A DNA stretch of 64,000 nucleotides from TMED14 sp003507115 (GTDB lineage Bacteria > Bacteroidota > Bacteroidia > Flavobacteriales > Schleiferiaceae). Below, one piece after another: positions 33,581 through 42,923 of this stretch (within the stretch, counting starts at the first letter, position 1; each line of letters begins with the position of its first letter). The notes under the pieces are model-generated. The model did no database searches. It had not been told where the DNA came from and saw nothing but the letters and a program-made list of their open reading frames with translations. Where the stretch lies: positions 186,001-250,000 of the forward strand of contig CALSOH010000003.1 in NCBI GenBank assembly GCA_943787925.1, read 5' to 3'. A program made the translations under genes and the position numbers.

Positions 33581-35647
33581 CTAGCCCTTCACCACCCACC
33601 GCAAAGTCTTCACCTCACTGGGGCTGGCTACCCAGCGAACGAGGTAGAGCCCTGCGGGTAGAGCGGGGAGTTGGAGTTGGCGTTGGGTGACGGGGTGTGA
33701 GAGTACCGTCCGGCCCAACGCATCCAAGACGTAGACTTGACCATTCGTGCTGGGGAGGCTGAGGGTGCTGCCCCCGGCGCTCGGGTTGGGCGCCAGGATA
33801 AGTTCTTGCGAAGAAAATTCTTCTTCGCTCACCGTGGTGCTGAAGGAGACGTCGTCCAAGTACACGTTGTTGCCGCCGCCACTGATGAACTCAAATTTGA
33901 TCATCACCGAGGAGGCATTGTTCATCCCCGTGAAGGGAACGGTGGTTTCTTGCCAATCCGCTGCACTCGGGATATAGAGGGAGGAGGGATAGTAGGTGCT
34001 CGTGCCCAGTTGGAAGGCGGGGATTAGGCGCTGAAGCGCCCAGGTTTGGCCGCAGTCCGTGCTCGTGAAGATTTTTAGTTGGTCGTTGTCGGACGAGGTT
34101 TTGCGGGCAAAGGCATGCGAGAAACGCAGTTGCTTGGCGGTCATATTGCTCACGGAGATGGGGCCTGCGATGAGGGCATCGCCCCCCCCGGTGCCGGCCA
34201 CGTTGAAGTTGTCCAACACGTAGGAGTGGGTGCCGGACTTGGCGGCAGCACTCGTGCGCACCCATTTGATGTTGTCGCCGTTGTTCTCGACCACCCAATT
34301 GCCGTTGGGCAATGCATCTTCCATGGTCGCCGAAAAGAAGGGGCTGTAGGTGGTTCCTCCTGCGGGCCGAACCGTAATCAGCTCGCTGTACTGCTTCATG
34401 CTGTTGCCGGCCGCGTTCTGGATTTCCAGTTTAACATCATAGACCCCGGGGGCATTGAAGGTGAGCAGGGGGTTCGCAATGATAATGTGTTGCTGGTTGC
34501 CGTTGTTTTGGTCCGCGATGGTGTAATGGAAGCTGGTGAGCGTTTGGTAGGCGGACAAATCCGTGAACTGCACCTGCTCGCCGGTGCAGAGGAGGGTTCG
34601 GTCCACCGTGAAATCCGCGACGGGGGCGCAGGTGACGGGATTGCCATCCACGCCGGTGAAGGCCAAATTGCCCGACGTGCACAAGTTGCCGCGCAAGGTC
34701 AAACTATTGAGTACGGATTTGGCACGTGACTTTTGGTTCTGCGTGAACGTATTCATGCAGTTGTCGTCGCTGTAGTCCATGTAGTTCTCGACCATGTCGG
34801 GAAGGTCCGGGTTATCGTTGCTACAGGTGTTCTGCGTGCTGTTGTTGCATCCGTTGGACGACGAGGCAACGGGCGGGGTATCGTAGCAGTTATCGCCTTG
34901 GCTGCAACCGCCCTGGAAGGTGTGGTAGAGGTTGAGGTAGTGCCCGACTTCGTGGGTGAGCGTTCGGTGTCGGGTGCCCGCTGACGTGCCAATGCTGCCC
35001 AAGTTGTCGTGCCGAATCACAATCCCATCCTGGGTGAGCGGGATGCCATTGTAGGGGAAGGCCGAATAGCCCAAAGTGATGGATCCCGGGCTTGTCCCTG
35101 ACAGGTTAATCTGCCGAACGACCCAAATGTTTAAGTACTTCGTGTTGTCCCAACCAATGAGGGATTTTACGTTGTTATTGGCGGCCAGACTCAAATTGGT
35201 CTGCGTCCGGGTCACCCCATTGGTGCATCGGCCATTGGGGTCTTTTTTAGCGATCCGAAACTCCACTTCCATATCCGCCGCCACAGGTTTAAAAACGGCA
35301 CGCAATAAACCCGTGTCGGGATTCATGCGGCGCATATCCTCGTTGAGGATGTCGATGGCGTCTTGCAATTGGGCCTCCGAGATATTGTCGCTCTGATCGT
35401 ACCACATGACATGAAAAACGACCGGGATGATGTGCACGACCGATTCCGCGCCGGAAGCGTCCTGGGTCATTTGCGCTTCCATGATGGCCTCCGTCTCGGC
35501 CAAAAGGGCGGCGCGTCGCGGATTATTTTGCATCTCCCACGCAAGCTGTTCATCCGCGCCACAACGCTGTATGGTTTGGGCGTGAAGCCCTGAAAAACCT
35601 AGTATGAAAGCGGAAAGAACAGGGAAGATGACAGGAAAACGAAGCAT
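33581..35647 (-). CDS. Secreted M43-type metalloprotease with T9SS sorting domain
   Basis: A 688-residue exported protein. It has a signal peptide (1-24, ending LHAQ) and a pappalysin-like (M43B) zinc metalloprotease domain with HEVGHYLNLYH at residues 232-242 and several paired Cys. A PKD-like beta domain follows near 355-430, then a jelly-roll-like region (about 440-600) and a C-terminal type IX sorting domain (ILAPNPSAGG, LPAGLYLVRW). It is probably an extracellular or surface protease for nutrient acquisition. Confidence 0.88.
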   Translation of the reverse strand: MLRFPVIFPVLSAFILGFSGLHAQTIQRCGADEQLAWEMQNNPRRAALLAETEAIMEAQMTQDASGAESVVHIIPVVFHVMWYDQSDNISEAQLQDAIDILNEDMRRMNPDTGLLRAVFKPVAADMEVEFRIAKKDPNGRCTNGVTRTQTNLSLAANNNVKSLIGWDNTKYLNIWVVRQINLSGTSPGSITLGYSAFPYNGIPLTQDGIVIRHDNLGSIGTSAGTRHRTLTHEVGHYLNLYHTFQGGCSQGDNCYDTPPVASSSNGCNNSTQNTCSNDNPDLPDMVENYMDYSDDNCMNTFTQNQKSRAKSVLNSLTLRGNLCTSGNLAFTGVDGNPVTCAPVADFTVDRTLLCTGEQVQFTDLSAYQTLTSFHYTIADQNNGNQQHIIIANPLLTFNAPGVYDVKLEIQNAAGNSMKQYSELITVRPAGGTTYSPFFSATMEDALPNGNWVVENNGDNIKWVRTSAAAKSGTHSYVLDNFNVAGTGGGDALIAGPISVSNMTAKQLRFSHAFARKTSSDNDQLKIFTSTDCGQTWALQRLIPAFQLGTSTYYPSSLYIPSAADWQETTVPFTGMNNASSVMIKFEFISGGGNNVYLDDVSFSTTVSEEEFSSQELILAPNPSAGGSTLSLPSTNGQVYVLDALGRTVLSHPVTQRQLQLPALPAGLYLVRWVASPSEVKTLRWVVKG

Positions 35648-35705
35648 GATTCAAGCGTATTTTTGCGAGCCCCTAAGGTACTTTGCATTTAGAGGTCCTT
35701 GAACC

Positions 35706-35738
35706 TTTGGGTATTTGCAATTAATGTGCGTATCTTCG
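35706..35738 (+). promoter_or_regulatory. Promoter of rplM-rpsI
   Basis: A TTTG at 35706-35709, a 21-nt spacer and a TATCTTCG box at 35731-35738 lie 25 nt before the rplM GTG. A further TATTTTTG at 35657-35664 could give a longer leader. Confidence 0.55.
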
Positions 35739-35763
35739 CAGCCCCAAAAAATATTGCTGAAAA

Positions 35764-36207
35764 GTGGATACGCTTAGCTACAAAACAATCTCTGCCAACA
35801 AGGCAACCGCCCAGAAGACCTGGGTCGTTGTAGACGTCAATGGTCAATCATTGGGTCGCGTGGCCTCTCTCATTGCTAGCCGTTTGCGCGGCAAGCACAA
35901 GCCCAATTTCACTCCCCACGCAGATTGTGGTGATAATGTTATTGTTATTAACGCTTCGGCTGTCACGCTTTCAGGTACCAAAATGGATACTAAGCAGTAC
36001 ATCCGTTACACGGGCTATCCCGGTGGTCAGCGCTTCAGCACACCTGCCTTGGAAATGGCCAAGAACCCTGAGCGCGTTTTGGAAACAGCCGTACGCGGCA
36101 TGTTGCCCAAGAATCGCCTGGGTCGTGACTTGTTCCGCAACATGTATGTATATGGTGGTGCCGAGCATCCCCATGAAGCTCAACAGCCTGTCTCCATCAA
36201 CGCTTAA
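35764..36207 (+). CDS. rplM: 50S ribosomal protein L13
   Basis: A 147-residue ribosomal protein, full length, with the L13 features WVVVDVNGQSLGRVAS, DNVIVINASAV and MLPKNRLGRDL. The start is a GTG (MDTLSYKTISA), with no better ATG in frame. It forms the usual pair with rpsI, 12 nt downstream. Confidence 0.97.
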   Translation: MDTLSYKTISANKATAQKTWVVVDVNGQSLGRVASLIASRLRGKHKPNFTPHADCGDNVIVINASAVTLSGTKMDTKQYIRYTGYPGGQRFSTPALEMAKNPERVLETAVRGMLPKNRLGRDLFRNMYVYGGAEHPHEAQQPVSINA

Positions 36208-36219
36208 GATCGGTAATCT

Positions 36220-36612
36220 ATGTCTACCTCTTCTACTCACGCCATTGGCCGTCGTAAAACCTCTGTCGCACGCGTTTACATCAAAGAAGGATCCGGAACC
36301 GTTTCCGTGAACAAGCGTGAACTCAGCAATTATTTCTCGACAGCTCAGCTGCAGTACAAAGTAAACCAGCCCTTCTCCATCACGGAGACTCTGGGCAAGT
36401 ATGATGTGAAAGTCAATGTAGAGGGCGGTGGCATCACCGGCCAAGCCGAAGCGATTCGCTTGGGTATCTCTCGTGCGTTGGTTTCTATCAACCCTGACTT
36501 CCGCGCTTTATTGAAGCCTGATGGCTTGATGACCCGTGACCCACGCATGGTCGAGCGTAAGAAGTTTGGTCAAAAGAAAGCGCGCAAGCGTTTCCAGTTC
36601 TCCAAGCGTTAA
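36220..36612 (+). CDS. rpsI: 30S ribosomal protein S9
   Basis: A 130-residue protein with AIGRRKTSVARVYIKEGSG at the N-terminus, the central GGGITGQAEAIRLGISRAL and the basic C-terminus ending KKARKRFQFSKR, which reaches into the ribosomal P site. It is co-transcribed with rplM. Confidence 0.97.
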   Translation: MSTSSTHAIGRRKTSVARVYIKEGSGTVSVNKRELSNYFSTAQLQYKVNQPFSITETLGKYDVKVNVEGGGITGQAEAIRLGISRALVSINPDFRALLKPDGLMTRDPRMVERKKFGQKKARKRFQFSKR

Positions 36613-36705
36613 TCGCAGGAGTATTTGGTTTAGTATCCAAACTGGACAGATCGCTTGGCGCTACTGTTTGGTTGACTTAAGTGAACGTAAACCCCAATCT
36701 CAACT

Positions 36706-37458
36706 ATGGCTCAAACGCCTGACATTCAACAACTCCTCGACGCCGGTGTCCACTTCGGTCACTTGACGCGTAAGTGGAACCCCAACATGGCTCCGTACAT
36801 CTACATGGAGCGCAATGGTATCCACATCATTGACCTGCAAAAGACGCAGCGCAAACTTCAAACGGCGACCGATGCTATGGCGAAGATTGCCGGTTCTGGC
36901 CGCAAGATTCTTTTCGTTTCTACCAAGAAGCAAGGAAAAGAAGTTGTCGCTGAAACGGCTAAGGCTTTGAATATGCCCTACATCGTGGAGCGCTGGCCCG
37001 GTGGTATGTTGACGAACTTCGTCACCATCCGCAAAGCCATCAAGAAAATGACCAACATCGACAAGATGAAGGAGGACGGCACATTTAATACGCTGTCCAA
37101 GCGTGAGCGCCTACAGGTGGATCGCGTTCGTGCCAAGCTCGAAAAGAACTTGGGTTCCATCTCCGACATGAGCCGCCTTCCGGCTGCCTTGTTTGTCGTG
37201 GACATCATGCGTGAGCACATCGCGGTAGAAGAAGCCCGCACCTTGGGCATCCCTGTCTTTGCGATGGTCGACACCAACTCCAATCCGAACTTGGTAGACT
37301 ACGTGATTCCTGCGAATGACGATGCCTCCAAGTCGATTACGGTTATTATGAACTCTGTATCCGAAGGTATCAAGGAAGCCTTGAGCCAGCGCAAAGCGGA
37401 AAAAGAAAAAGCCGGCAACGAGAAGCTAGAGAAAGCTGCTGCGAAAGTTGCCGAATAA
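36706..37458 (+). CDS. rpsB: 30S ribosomal protein S2
   Basis: A 250-residue S2 protein with the standard motifs LLDAGVHFGHLTRKWNPNM and VDTNSNPNLVDYVIPANDDA, plus a Lys/Glu/Ala-rich C-terminal helix. It is followed by a hairpin and then tsf, the classical rpsB-tsf order. Confidence 0.97.
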   Translation: MAQTPDIQQLLDAGVHFGHLTRKWNPNMAPYIYMERNGIHIIDLQKTQRKLQTATDAMAKIAGSGRKILFVSTKKQGKEVVAETAKALNMPYIVERWPGGMLTNFVTIRKAIKKMTNIDKMKEDGTFNTLSKRERLQVDRVRAKLEKNLGSISDMSRLPAALFVVDIMREHIAVEEARTLGIPVFAMVDTNSNPNLVDYVIPANDDASKSITVIMNSVSEGIKEALSQRKAEKEKAGNEKLEKAAAKVAE

Positions 37459-37465
37459 CAAAAAC

Positions 37466-37489
37466 ACCGGGGCAACAGCCCCGGTTTTA
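37466..37489 (+). terminator. Hairpin between rpsB and tsf
   Basis: A perfect ACCGGGGC/GCCCCGGT stem with an AACA loop followed by only four T residues. It may attenuate rather than fully terminate transcription into tsf, which lies 30 nt away. Confidence 0.65.
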
Positions 37490-37518
37490 CTTACAAACCG
37501 ACTAAAATTTTTACAATC

Positions 37519-38343
37519 ATGGCAATTACTGCTGCAGATGTAAACAAACTTCGTCAAATGACCGGAGCAGGCATGATGGACTGCAAGAAGGCCTTGACGG
37601 AAGCCAATGGAGATTTCGAAGCGGCGATCGACGTATTGCGCAAGCAAGGTCAGAAGGTCGCAGCCAAACGTGCGGATCGTGACGCTACGGAAGGTGCGGT
37701 GATCGCGTTGACGAACGCGGACCAAACGCGCGGTGTCGTCATCAGCTTGAACTGTGAGACCGACTTTGTCGCCAAGAACGAAGGATACGTGGCCATGGCT
37801 ACGAAAATGGCTGAAGTGGCCCTGGCGGGCTTCCCTGCTAACAAAGAGGCCCTATTGGCCTTGGAGTACGAAGGTGGGTTGACCATTTCCGATAAATTGA
37901 CCGAGCAAACGGGAGTGATCGGTGAGAAAATTGAGATTTCCTACTACGAGTCCATCGAAGGCGCTTGTGTTGCTTCGTACATCCATGCTGGAAACAAATT
38001 GGGCACGTTGGTCGCTTTGTCGGCCTCAGCTCCTGAAGCCGGGAAGGATGTCGCGATGCAAGTAGCCGCCATGAACCCTGTCGCCTTGAACAAGGATGAG
38101 GTTCCCGCCGCAGCCATCGAGCGCGAATTGGAAATCGCCCGCGACCAAATCCGTCAAGAGGGCAAGCCCGAAGAGATGGTGGATCGCATTGCCCAAGGCA
38201 AATTGGGCAAGTTCTTCAAGGAGAATACCTTGGTGGAGCAAGACTTTATCAAGGACAGCAAGCAATCTGTCGCCAATTACTTGAACGGTGTTCAAGCGGG
38301 CCTCGTGGTCACCGGCTTCCGCCGTGTGGGCCTCGGTGTCTAA
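37519..38343 (+). CDS. tsf: Elongation factor Ts
   Basis: The 274-residue guanine-nucleotide exchange factor for EF-Tu. Motifs: MTGAGMMDCKKALTEANGD (N-terminal UBA-like domain), CETDFVAKN in the core, and a C-terminal dimerisation-type domain. The length matches single-core bacterial EF-Ts. It is followed by a strong terminator. Confidence 0.97.
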   Translation: MAITAADVNKLRQMTGAGMMDCKKALTEANGDFEAAIDVLRKQGQKVAAKRADRDATEGAVIALTNADQTRGVVISLNCETDFVAKNEGYVAMATKMAEVALAGFPANKEALLALEYEGGLTISDKLTEQTGVIGEKIEISYYESIEGACVASYIHAGNKLGTLVALSASAPEAGKDVAMQVAAMNPVALNKDEVPAAAIERELEIARDQIRQEGKPEEMVDRIAQGKLGKFFKENTLVEQDFIKDSKQSVANYLNGVQAGLVVTGFRRVGLGV

Positions 38344-38367
38344 GACAATCTTTTGTACACAGGACTG

Positions 38368-38408
38368 GCGCCGTGCCGAGGGCAACCTCCGCACGGCGCT
38401 TCTTTTTT
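38368..38408 (+). terminator. Terminator of tsf
   Basis: A 9-bp outer stem GCGCCGTGC/GCACGGCGC encloses a second stem closed by a GCAA tetraloop and is followed by TCTTTTTTG. Confidence 0.85.
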
Positions 38409-38423
38409 GTCGTGAATTCTGAC

Positions 38424-38454
38424 TTGAGCCCTCGGGCCGAGCGCACTATCTTTG
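38424..38454 (+). promoter_or_regulatory. Promoter of pyrH-frr
   Basis: A TTG at 38424-38426, a 20-nt spacer and a TATCTTTG box at 38447-38454 lie 17 nt before the pyrH ATG. This is one of the best consensus matches in the window. Confidence 0.7.
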
Positions 38455-38471
38455 AATGAATCAAGCAACCC

Positions 38472-39182
38472 ATGAAGTACAAACGCATCTTACTAAAACT
38501 CAGCGGGGAAGCCCTGATGGGGGATAAATCATTCGGTCTGGACCCCAAGCGATTGGCGGATTATGCGGCCGAAATCAAAGCCGTAGTCGCCCACGGGGTG
38601 GAGTTGGGCATTGTGATTGGCGGAGGAAACATCTTCCGCGGCCTACAGGGAGCGGGCGACGGCGTCGATCGCGTTCAAGCAGACCACATGGGCATGCTTG
38701 CCACGGTCATCAACGGCCTGGCGCTGCAGTCCGCCCTAGAATCTATCGGGGTACAGACGCGTTTGCAGTCCGCCATCGAAATGGACAAAGTCTGTGAACC
38801 ATTCGTTCGCCGCCGAGCCGTGCGACACCTGGAAAAGGGCCGTGTGGTCATCTTTGCTGCGGGCACGGGAAACCCCTACTTCACAACGGATACAGGGGCC
38901 ACCTTGCGGGCGATTGAAATACAGGCCGACGTCATCTTGAAGGGGACACGTGTCGATGGCATTTATACGTCCGATCCCGAGAAAGATGCGACGGCCACCA
39001 AATATGAAACGATTTCCTTCAAAGAAGTATTTGATAAAGGTTTAAATGTGATGGATCTGACGGCCTTCACCTTGAGCAATGAAAACAAACTACCGATCAT
39101 CGTTTTTGACATGAATAAGCCCGGCAACCTGTTGAAATTGGTGCAAGGCGAAAGTGTCGGAACCCTGGTCACTCAATCTTAA
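38472..39182 (+). CDS. pyrH: UMP kinase
   Basis: The 236-residue hexameric uridylate kinase (UMP to UDP) of the amino-acid kinase fold: KRILLKLSGEALMG at the start, IGGGNIFRG, GTGNPYFTTDTGATLRAIE and KGTRVDGIYTSDPEKD. It is followed by frr after 21 nt, the usual bacterial arrangement. Confidence 0.97.
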   Translation: MKYKRILLKLSGEALMGDKSFGLDPKRLADYAAEIKAVVAHGVELGIVIGGGNIFRGLQGAGDGVDRVQADHMGMLATVINGLALQSALESIGVQTRLQSAIEMDKVCEPFVRRRAVRHLEKGRVVIFAAGTGNPYFTTDTGATLRAIEIQADVILKGTRVDGIYTSDPEKDATATKYETISFKEVFDKGLNVMDLTAFTLSNENKLPIIVFDMNKPGNLLKLVQGESVGTLVTQS

Positions 39183-39203
39183 TCGACGTCGCCCCCGATT
39201 CCC

Positions 39204-39767
39204 ATGGAAGAAGAAATTGAATTCCTCATCGACAGTATCAAAGAAGACATGGATAAGCCCTTGTCGCACTTGGATAAGGCCTTGCTCAAGCTTCGGGCCG
39301 GCCGGGCAAATCCCAGTATGCTCGATGGCATCGCGGTAGAATATTACGGATCCATGGTCAAGTTGACCCAAGTGGCCAATATCAACACGCCGGATGCCCG
39401 CACCTTGTTCGTACAGCCCTTTGAAAAGACGATGATTTCCACCATTGAAAAGGCCATTCTGAACGGAAATTTGGGCTTTAACCCCCAAAACAACGGGGAG
39501 ATGGTCATCATCAACATTCCGCCCTTGACCGAAGACCGTCGCCGCGAATTGGTGCGCATGGCCAAGGCCGAAGGGGAAGACGCCAAAGTGGGTATCCGAG
39601 CGATCCGCAAGACGGGGATGGACGAGGCCAAACGTATGGAAAAAGATGGCCTCAGCGAAGATGGCCGCAAATCCTTGGAGGACGACATCCAAAAAATTGT
39701 CGATCAGTACATTGCTTCCGTGGATGCCAAAGTGGCAACCAAAGAAGAAGAAATCATGAAGGTATAA
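39204..39767 (+). CDS. frr: Ribosome recycling factor
   Basis: A 187-residue factor that splits post-termination ribosomes with EF-G. It shows the family pattern LRAGRANPSMLDGIAVEYYG and LTEDRRRELVRMAKAEGEDAK. The MarR-type gene follows 6 nt downstream and is probably in the same transcript. Confidence 0.97.
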   Translation: MEEEIEFLIDSIKEDMDKPLSHLDKALLKLRAGRANPSMLDGIAVEYYGSMVKLTQVANINTPDARTLFVQPFEKTMISTIEKAILNGNLGFNPQNNGEMVIINIPPLTEDRRRELVRMAKAEGEDAKVGIRAIRKTGMDEAKRMEKDGLSEDGRKSLEDDIQKIVDQYIASVDAKVATKEEEIMKV

Positions 39768-39773
39768 ACCCCC

Positions 39774-40229
39774 ATGAAGAGCCTGCAGGAGGAAATCCAG
39801 CAACGCAAATGGCAGAACGACCAGCAGCTCGCATTGGTGAATGTTCTTTTCACCTACCATTGGCTCAAGGACCGCATGTCCGATGCCCTAAAGCCGTATA
39901 AAATCACGATGCAGCAGTACAATGTGCTGCGCATTCTCCGCGGGTCGCACCCGAAAGGGATGGCGGCGGCCCGGATACGTGAAGGCCTATTGGACAAAAC
40001 CAGCGATGTTTCGCGCCTGTTGGACCGCCTTGAAAAGTTAAATTTCGTGGAGCGCCAGAACTCCCCGGAAGACAAACGGGTCACCGAAATATTTTTGACA
40101 CTTCGGGGCTTGGAAATTTTGGGCCAAATCCGCTCAGTGGATAAACTCCACAAAGAGCATCTCCCCAAAGTCCTTTCGGACGAGGATGCTCAGTTACTCA
40201 GCGCCTTGCTGGATAAGATGCGGGGCTGA
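39774..40229 (+). CDS. MarR family transcriptional regulator
   Basis: A 151-residue winged-helix regulator: an N-terminal dimerisation helix, then ITMQQYNVLRILRGSHPKGM, recognition helix LLDKTSDVSRLLDRLEKLNFV and a wing with RQNSPEDKRVTEIFLT (the DxR motif of MarR wings). Its target is unknown. Placement behind frr is not informative about function. Confidence 0.9.
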   Translation: MKSLQEEIQQRKWQNDQQLALVNVLFTYHWLKDRMSDALKPYKITMQQYNVLRILRGSHPKGMAAARIREGLLDKTSDVSRLLDRLEKLNFVERQNSPEDKRVTEIFLTLRGLEILGQIRSVDKLHKEHLPKVLSDEDAQLLSALLDKMRG

Positions 40230-40240
40230 GGTCGCTTTGC

Positions 40241-40289
40241 TCCCGCTAGAGGGCTGGAGGGCTCGCGCTTCGCGCTGTAGCTAGAGGGT
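40241..40289 (+). repeat. Short member of the dispersed repeat family
   Basis: The sequence GCTAGAGGGCTGGAGGGCTCGC, then GCTTCGCGCTGTAGCTAGAGGG, lies between the convergent marR and lipoprotein genes. It matches the head unit of the composite repeats but lacks the core and octamer array. Confidence 0.75.
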
Positions 40290-40294
40290 CCCGA

Positions 40295-40696
40295 TTACTT
40301 GCAGGTGGCCGTATCGTGCCCTTCCTTCCAGAGATACCCGGTGTATGGTCCTTGGAATTGGTCAGAGGTCCAGGCCATGACGTTGCAATCGCAGGAGAAT
40401 TCCACGTACTGCTTGGAAATGTTTCCAAAATTTAAATCGATCACGATGCTATCCCCGTCCATGTACCACGTGTGGGGATTTGGAATGGCATCCGCCATGC
40501 TGCCGAAAGCCCCATTCGAAGAATAGATGGTATACACGAGACTATCGGCTGTAAACTCATACAGCGTAGTGGGCATAAGGACCCATCGGCCTGTCACCGT
40601 GCATTCCACGGGAGGGTCCTTTTTTTCGCAGGAAGTGAAGGCGATGGCCATCAAAAGGGCCAAACCTGAAAGGAGAAGGAGAGGGTGCTTTGTCAC
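40295..40696 (-). CDS. Lipoprotein, lipocalin-like size
   Basis: A 133-residue protein with a lipoprotein signal (lipobox FTSC, then EKKDPP) and a beta-rich mature part (VTGRWVLMPTTLYEF, DSIVIDLNFGN). Size and strand pattern resemble small lipocalin-like Bacteroidota lipoproteins, but no family is certain. The start is a GTG at 40696. A TACTTTTA box lies about 29 nt upstream. Confidence 0.65.
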   Translation of the reverse strand: MTKHPLLLLSGLALLMAIAFTSCEKKDPPVECTVTGRWVLMPTTLYEFTADSLVYTIYSSNGAFGSMADAIPNPHTWYMDGDSIVIDLNFGNISKQYVEFSCDCNVMAWTSDQFQGPYTGYLWKEGHDTATCK

Positions 40697-40770
40697 TTTA
40701 TCGGGAAGCTGTTACGTTCTGCCGATAAAAGTAGATCATTCCCTATTCCATTGTACAGGATGTAATCTCT

Positions 40771-42372
40771 TTATTGTAAAGACTTTACGTGCTTCAATAA
40801 GGCCATCGTAGAAGAGTCGTGTGCGCCCAGCTCACCGTCGCCTTCCAATTCGGGAAGGATGGCATTGGCCATTTCCTTGCCCAGTTCTACGCCCCATTGG
40901 TCGTAGGAGTAGACGTTCCAAATCACGCCCTGGAAGAAGATTTTGTGCTCGTACAAGGCGATTAAGGCGCCCAAGGCGTAGGGAGTTAGCGCGTCGAACA
41001 AGAGGGTACTCGTCGGGCGGTTGCCTTCGAAAACTTTGTAGACGGTGGCTGCTTGGGGGCGGCCGATGGCGAGGGCCTCTGTTTGGGCCAAGAAGTTGCT
41101 AAGCAGTTTGGCGTGGTGTGCGTGCAGGGGATGCTGCGGCTGAACGGAGGCGATGAAATCGGCGGGAATGAGTTCCGTGCCTTGGTGGATGAGCTGGTAG
41201 AAGGCATGCTGGCCATTGGTGCCGGGTTCGCCCCAAACAACGGGGCCGGTGGCGTAGGTGACGCGCTCCCCGTTGCGGTCCACGTACTTCCCGTTGCTCT
41301 CCATGTCGGCTTGCTGCAGGTAAGCTGCGAAGCGGTGCAGGTACTGGTCGTAAGGAAGGACCGCGTGGCTCGCGGCGTCCATGAAGTTTCGGTACCAAAT
41401 GCCCAAGGCAGCCATGAGCATGGGGATGTTTTGGCGGAAGGGGGTTTGGGCCGTGTGCTGATCGATCGCATGGGCGCCGTCCAAGAACTGCTGGAATCCG
41501 TCGGCCCCGATGGCGATGCACAAGGGCATGCCGATGGCGCTCCACACGGAATAGCGACCGCCGACCCAATCCCAGAAGCCAAAGGTGTTCTTTTGGGAAA
41601 TGCCAAAGGCCTTCACCTTTTCCAGGTTGGTGCTGAGGGCCACAAACTGCTTTTGCGTACAGGCAGGGTCGCCCAATTGCTGGATGAGCCACGTGCGCGC
41701 CGCTTCCGCATTGGCCATGGTCTCTTGGGTGGTGAAGGTCTTGGAGGCGACGATGAAGAGGGTGCGCTCGGGATCCACTTGGAGGAGGCATTCGTGCAAG
41801 TCCGAACCGTCCACGTTGGCTACAAAGTGCATCTGGATACCGCGATCGCTGAAGGGCTTCAGGGCCTCAACGGCCATGCGGGGCCCCAAGTCGGAACCGC
41901 CGATGCCGATGTTGACGACGTGGGTAAATTTCTTGCCTGTGAAGGACTTTTTGCGGCCGTCGCGGATGGCTTCGGCAAAGGCAAACATGCGGTCGCGTTC
42001 CCCTTTGGCCAGGGCGCGGGCGTCCTCGCCGTTAACGAGGAGGGCTTCGGTGCGGGGGTCGCGCAGGGCGCTGTGCAGGACGGCGCGGTTTTCGGTTTGG
42101 TTGATGGCCTCCCCAGAGAGCTGAGCTTGGAGGGCTTCGGGGGCACCGCATTCGGTGAAGAGCTGCTCCAAGAGGTTCAAGGTGGTTTCACTCACGCGGT
42201 GCTTGGCGTAGTCGAACAGCAGCAAATCGGCTACCCGAACGTGCATGCGCTCAAAGCGATCCGCCTCCGACGCGAGCAGGTCGCGCAAGTGCCAATTTTT
42301 GGCTTCGACGGCATGGGCTTCTAGGGCTTTCCATGCAGCAGTAGTAGTAGGGTTGACCGAGGGGAAGGACAT
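40771..42372 (-). CDS. pgi: Glucose-6-phosphate isomerase
   Basis: A 533-residue enzyme interconverting glucose 6-phosphate and fructose 6-phosphate. Visible: HVVNIGIGGSDLGPRMA, the VASKTFTTQETMANA phosphate site, FGFWDWVGGRYSVWSAIGM (signature 1) and KIFFQGVIWNVYSYDQWGVELGK (signature 2 with the catalytic Lys). It is co-directional with and 5 nt downstream of the carbonic anhydrase-like gene. Confidence 0.97.
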   Translation of the reverse strand: MSFPSVNPTTTAAWKALEAHAVEAKNWHLRDLLASEADRFERMHVRVADLLLFDYAKHRVSETTLNLLEQLFTECGAPEALQAQLSGEAINQTENRAVLHSALRDPRTEALLVNGEDARALAKGERDRMFAFAEAIRDGRKKSFTGKKFTHVVNIGIGGSDLGPRMAVEALKPFSDRGIQMHFVANVDGSDLHECLLQVDPERTLFIVASKTFTTQETMANAEAARTWLIQQLGDPACTQKQFVALSTNLEKVKAFGISQKNTFGFWDWVGGRYSVWSAIGMPLCIAIGADGFQQFLDGAHAIDQHTAQTPFRQNIPMLMAALGIWYRNFMDAASHAVLPYDQYLHRFAAYLQQADMESNGKYVDRNGERVTYATGPVVWGEPGTNGQHAFYQLIHQGTELIPADFIASVQPQHPLHAHHAKLLSNFLAQTEALAIGRPQAATVYKVFEGNRPTSTLLFDALTPYALGALIALYEHKIFFQGVIWNVYSYDQWGVELGKEMANAILPELEGDGELGAHDSSTMALLKHVKSLQ

Positions 42373-42377
42373 AGGGG

Positions 42378-42911
42378 TTAGGGATTTTCGGAGGTAGGGG
42401 CCTCAAACCAAGAGGCATACATCACGTAGTTGGTGGCAATGCGTTCGACTTCGCCCTTTGTGAGTTCGGGGCTGATGTCTTTGATTTTTTTGGCGGGGAT
42501 GCCCGCAAAGATGCTGCCGGCGGGAACGTGGGTGCCGGCGGTGAGCACGGCGCCGGCGGCGATGATACTATTAGATTCCACCACGCAGCCGTCCATGATG
42601 ATAGACCCCATGCCGACGAGGACGTTGTCGTGCAGGGTGCACCCGTGCACAATGGCGTTGTGGCCTATGCTCACATTGTCGCCGATGGTCGTAGGAAACT
42701 TTTGGTAGGTGCAGTGGATGACGGCGTTGTCCTGGACGTTGACGCGGTGGCCCAATCGGATAAAGTGGACGTCGCCGCGCACGACGGCGTTAAACCAAAC
42801 CGAACATTCCTCGCCCATCTGCACGTCCCCCACCACGGTAGCGGTAGGCGCTAAAAAGCAGCTGTCAGGGATGTGAGGAGTATGGCCTTGGACGGGGAGA
42901 ATGGTTGGCAT
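42378..42911 (-). CDS. Gamma-carbonic anhydrase family protein
   Basis: A 177-residue left-handed beta-helix hexapeptide-repeat protein. CSVWFNAVVRGDVHFIRLG, IGHNAIVHGC and VGMGSIIMDG are characteristic, with the zinc-ligand histidines in VIHC, IGHNAIVHG. Members may be carbonic anhydrases or inactive homologues. It lies between the Nfu gene (12 nt) and pgi on the same strand. Confidence 0.92.
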   Translation of the reverse strand: MPTILPVQGHTPHIPDSCFLAPTATVVGDVQMGEECSVWFNAVVRGDVHFIRLGHRVNVQDNAVIHCTYQKFPTTIGDNVSIGHNAIVHGCTLHDNVLVGMGSIIMDGCVVESNSIIAAGAVLTAGTHVPAGSIFAGIPAKKIKDISPELTKGEVERIATNYVMYASWFEAPTSENP

Positions 42912-42923
42912 AGTCCCAGAAAG

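Noticed and set aside
41053..42324. 423-codon ORF on the + strand opposite pgi
   Set aside because: It is an antisense shadow of an intact, well-conserved pgi; the translation has no recognisable domain and is biased by high GC.
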